DNA of 13,257 bases, from positions 1 to 13,257 of the forward strand of contig CALXVW010000040.1 of assembly GCA_944392185.1 (NCBI GenBank). Direction: 5' to 3'. Under the pieces are notes generated by a model. That model ran no database searches. It was given only the letters and a program-made list of their open reading frames with translations, and had not been told where the DNA came from. Source of the DNA: an uncultured Alphaproteobacteria bacterium. GTDB taxonomy: Bacteria > Pseudomonadota > Alphaproteobacteria > RF32 > CAG-239. Below are positions 12,060 to 13,257 of the stretch, in pieces (the first letter of the stretch is position 1; each line of letters opens with the position of its first letter). A program made the translations under genes and the position numbers.

Positions 12060-13257
12060 TTAATAAAAAACATATGATAAGGCTATGGCCGCCACAATCC
12101 CCGCCAGATCCGACAACAGCGCGCAGGGAAGTGCTGCCCCGACTTTGGAAATATTGACTGCCCCGAAATACACCGCCAAAACATAAAATGTTGTCTCGGT
12201 TGAGCCCTGAACAACCGAAGCCACAAAACCTTGGAAACTGTCAGCGCCATAAGTTTGAAGTGTTTCTATCATCATTGCGCGGGCACCGCTGCCGGAAAGA
12301 GGCTTCATAATTGCCGTGGGCAGAGCGGCAACAAACTCTGTATCAAAACCAAGCGCCCTAAAAATATATTCAAAGCCTGCAACAATCCAATCCAGTCCGC
12401 CGGAAGCCCTAAAAACCGCAATACCAACCAGCATGGCAACCAAATAGGGAATGATTGTTACTGCAATTGAAAATCCCTCTTTGGCACCTTCTATAAATGT
12501 ATCATAAACATTTATTTTCCGAACCAGCCCGCTTAAGATAAAGCCAGCTACCACCGCAAACAATATAAAATTGCCCATCGCAGCCGTAGCCGTTAACCTG
12601 CTTTCTGCCGGAAGAGAGGCAAAATACCATCCGAGCCCACCGATTAAAAGCGCAAAACCCAGCATATACCCCAGAACAACTTTGTTGAATATATTTAGCT
12701 TTTGCACCCAAGCCACGCTCAAAAAACCCGTCAAAGTCGAAACCGAAGTGGCCAATAAAATCGGTATAAACACTGCCGCCGGATTGATTGAGCCCAACTC
12801 TGCCCGATACATCAGAATTGTGATGGGAATGATTGTTACTGCCGAGGCGTTAATAACCATAAACAAAACTTGCGCATTAGAAGCCTTGTCTTTGTGTGGA
12901 TTTAGTTCCTGGAGCTGCTCCATGGCTTTTAACCCCATGGGGGTGGCTGCATTATCCAGCCCCAGCATATTGGCGGCAATATTCATCACCATTGACCCAA
13001 GTGCCGGGCTGTCGGCCGGGACTTCGGGCATAATCTTTTTGAATAACGGGCGCAGTAAGCGAGCCAAAAACTCCGTAATCCCCGCGGCCTGCGCTATTTT
13101 TAACAATCCTAACCACAGACACAAAATTCCCGTTAAATTCAAACTAATGGAAAATGCCGTTTTGGCTGAAGCAAAAGTTGCGCCTACTAAATTATTCCAC
13201 ACGTTCAAATTGCCATCCAAAAGACTTTGGCTTGCCGCAAAAATAAACGCTAATATA
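12060..13257 (-). CDS. SpmA-SpmB fusion (Gate-domain membrane protein), 5' end cut off
   Basis: At least 398 residues of a polytopic inner-membrane protein carrying both halves named after Bacillus spore maturation proteins SpmA and SpmB (nucleoside-recognition/Gate domains). Using the TTG frame beginning at 13220 as reference, the SpmA half is residues 15-190 (LNLTGILCLWLGL, NIAANMLGLDNAATPMGLKAMEQLQELNP, VLFMVINASAVTIIPITILMYR) and the SpmB half 235-386 (AVTIIPYLVAMLVGIAVFRASGG, ALPTAIMKPLSGSGARAMM, VVQGSTETTFYVLAVYFG). The frame stays open past 13220 to the window edge with a hydrophobic stretch (ILAFIFAASQSLL), as in SpmA N-termini, so the true start lies beyond 13257 and the TTG is not it. 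Fused forms occur in non-spore-formers; the transported substrate is not established. It is 13 bases from dtd. Confidence 0.9.
   Translation of the reverse strand, partial: ILAFIFAASQSLLDGNLNVWNNLVGATFASAKTAFSISLNLTGILCLWLGLLKIAQAAGITEFLARLLRPLFKKIMPEVPADSPALGSMVMNIAANMLGLDNAATPMGLKAMEQLQELNPHKDKASNAQVLFMVINASAVTIIPITILMYRAELGSINPAAVFIPILLATSVSTLTGFLSVAWVQKLNIFNKVVLGYMLGFALLIGGLGWYFASLPAESRLTATAAMGNFILFAVVAGFILSGLVRKINVYDTFIEGAKEGFSIAVTIIPYLVAMLVGIAVFRASGGLDWIVAGFEYIFRALGFDTEFVAALPTAIMKPLSGSGARAMMIETLQTYGADSFQGFVASVVQGSTETTFYVLAVYFGAVNISKVGAALPCALLSDLAGIVAAIALSYVFY

Noticed and set aside
13218..13220. TTG at 13220 as the start of the SpmA-SpmB protein
   Set aside because: The frame continues open to the window edge with family-like hydrophobic sequence and no ribosome binding site precedes the TTG, so the gene is truncated by the window.

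Overview
The window looks like chromosome of a low-to-moderate GC alphaproteobacterium, possibly one of the uncultured host-associated lineages. The evidence is the secB gene diverging from a Tim44-like / MltA / Smr operon, a cluster familiar from alphaproteobacteria, together with a SpmA-SpmB fusion next to dtd and an MsbA-type exporter. The species cannot be named from sequence alone.

Layout. Positions 1-365 hold a small stand-alone XRE-type regulator and a two-way terminator. Positions 367-3934 form the protein export and cell wall block: secB on the minus strand, then a tightly overlapping plus-strand operon (Tim44-like membrane protein, MltA lytic transglycosylase, a two-TM protein of unknown function, Smr-domain protein). 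Positions 3935-6787 are an accessory-looking segment: a GH24-like lysozyme, a secreted protein with 26 mature cysteines in four repeats, and a 73-residue orphan, separated by repeat-rich, hairpin-rich gaps. Positions 6788-9015 (minus) hold an MsbA-type lipid exporter behind a DUF1294 membrane protein. Positions 9173-10815 (plus) hold a lipoprotein with LpoB-like features and an exported partner. Positions 10812-13257 (minus) hold a SpmA-SpmB fusion (cut by the window edge), dtd, and a helical protein of unknown function.

Most of the window concerns the envelope: export (SecB, Tim44-like), peptidoglycan turnover (MltA, lysozyme, LpoB-like pair) and lipid export (MsbA).

The least explained part is 3879-6548. 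The gaps on both sides of the lysozyme / Cys-rich pair share several sequence blocks in nearly the same order: an identical 23-base hairpin unit, a 22/25 match, and a stem-loop followed by GGAG and an A-rich run. One block has reached the coding end of the Smr gene and supplies its last residues. This suggests a cassette bracketed by degenerate direct repeats, or a repeat family that moves or recombines in this genome. Two intrinsic-terminator-like hairpins also stand directly before the lysozyme ribosome binding site.
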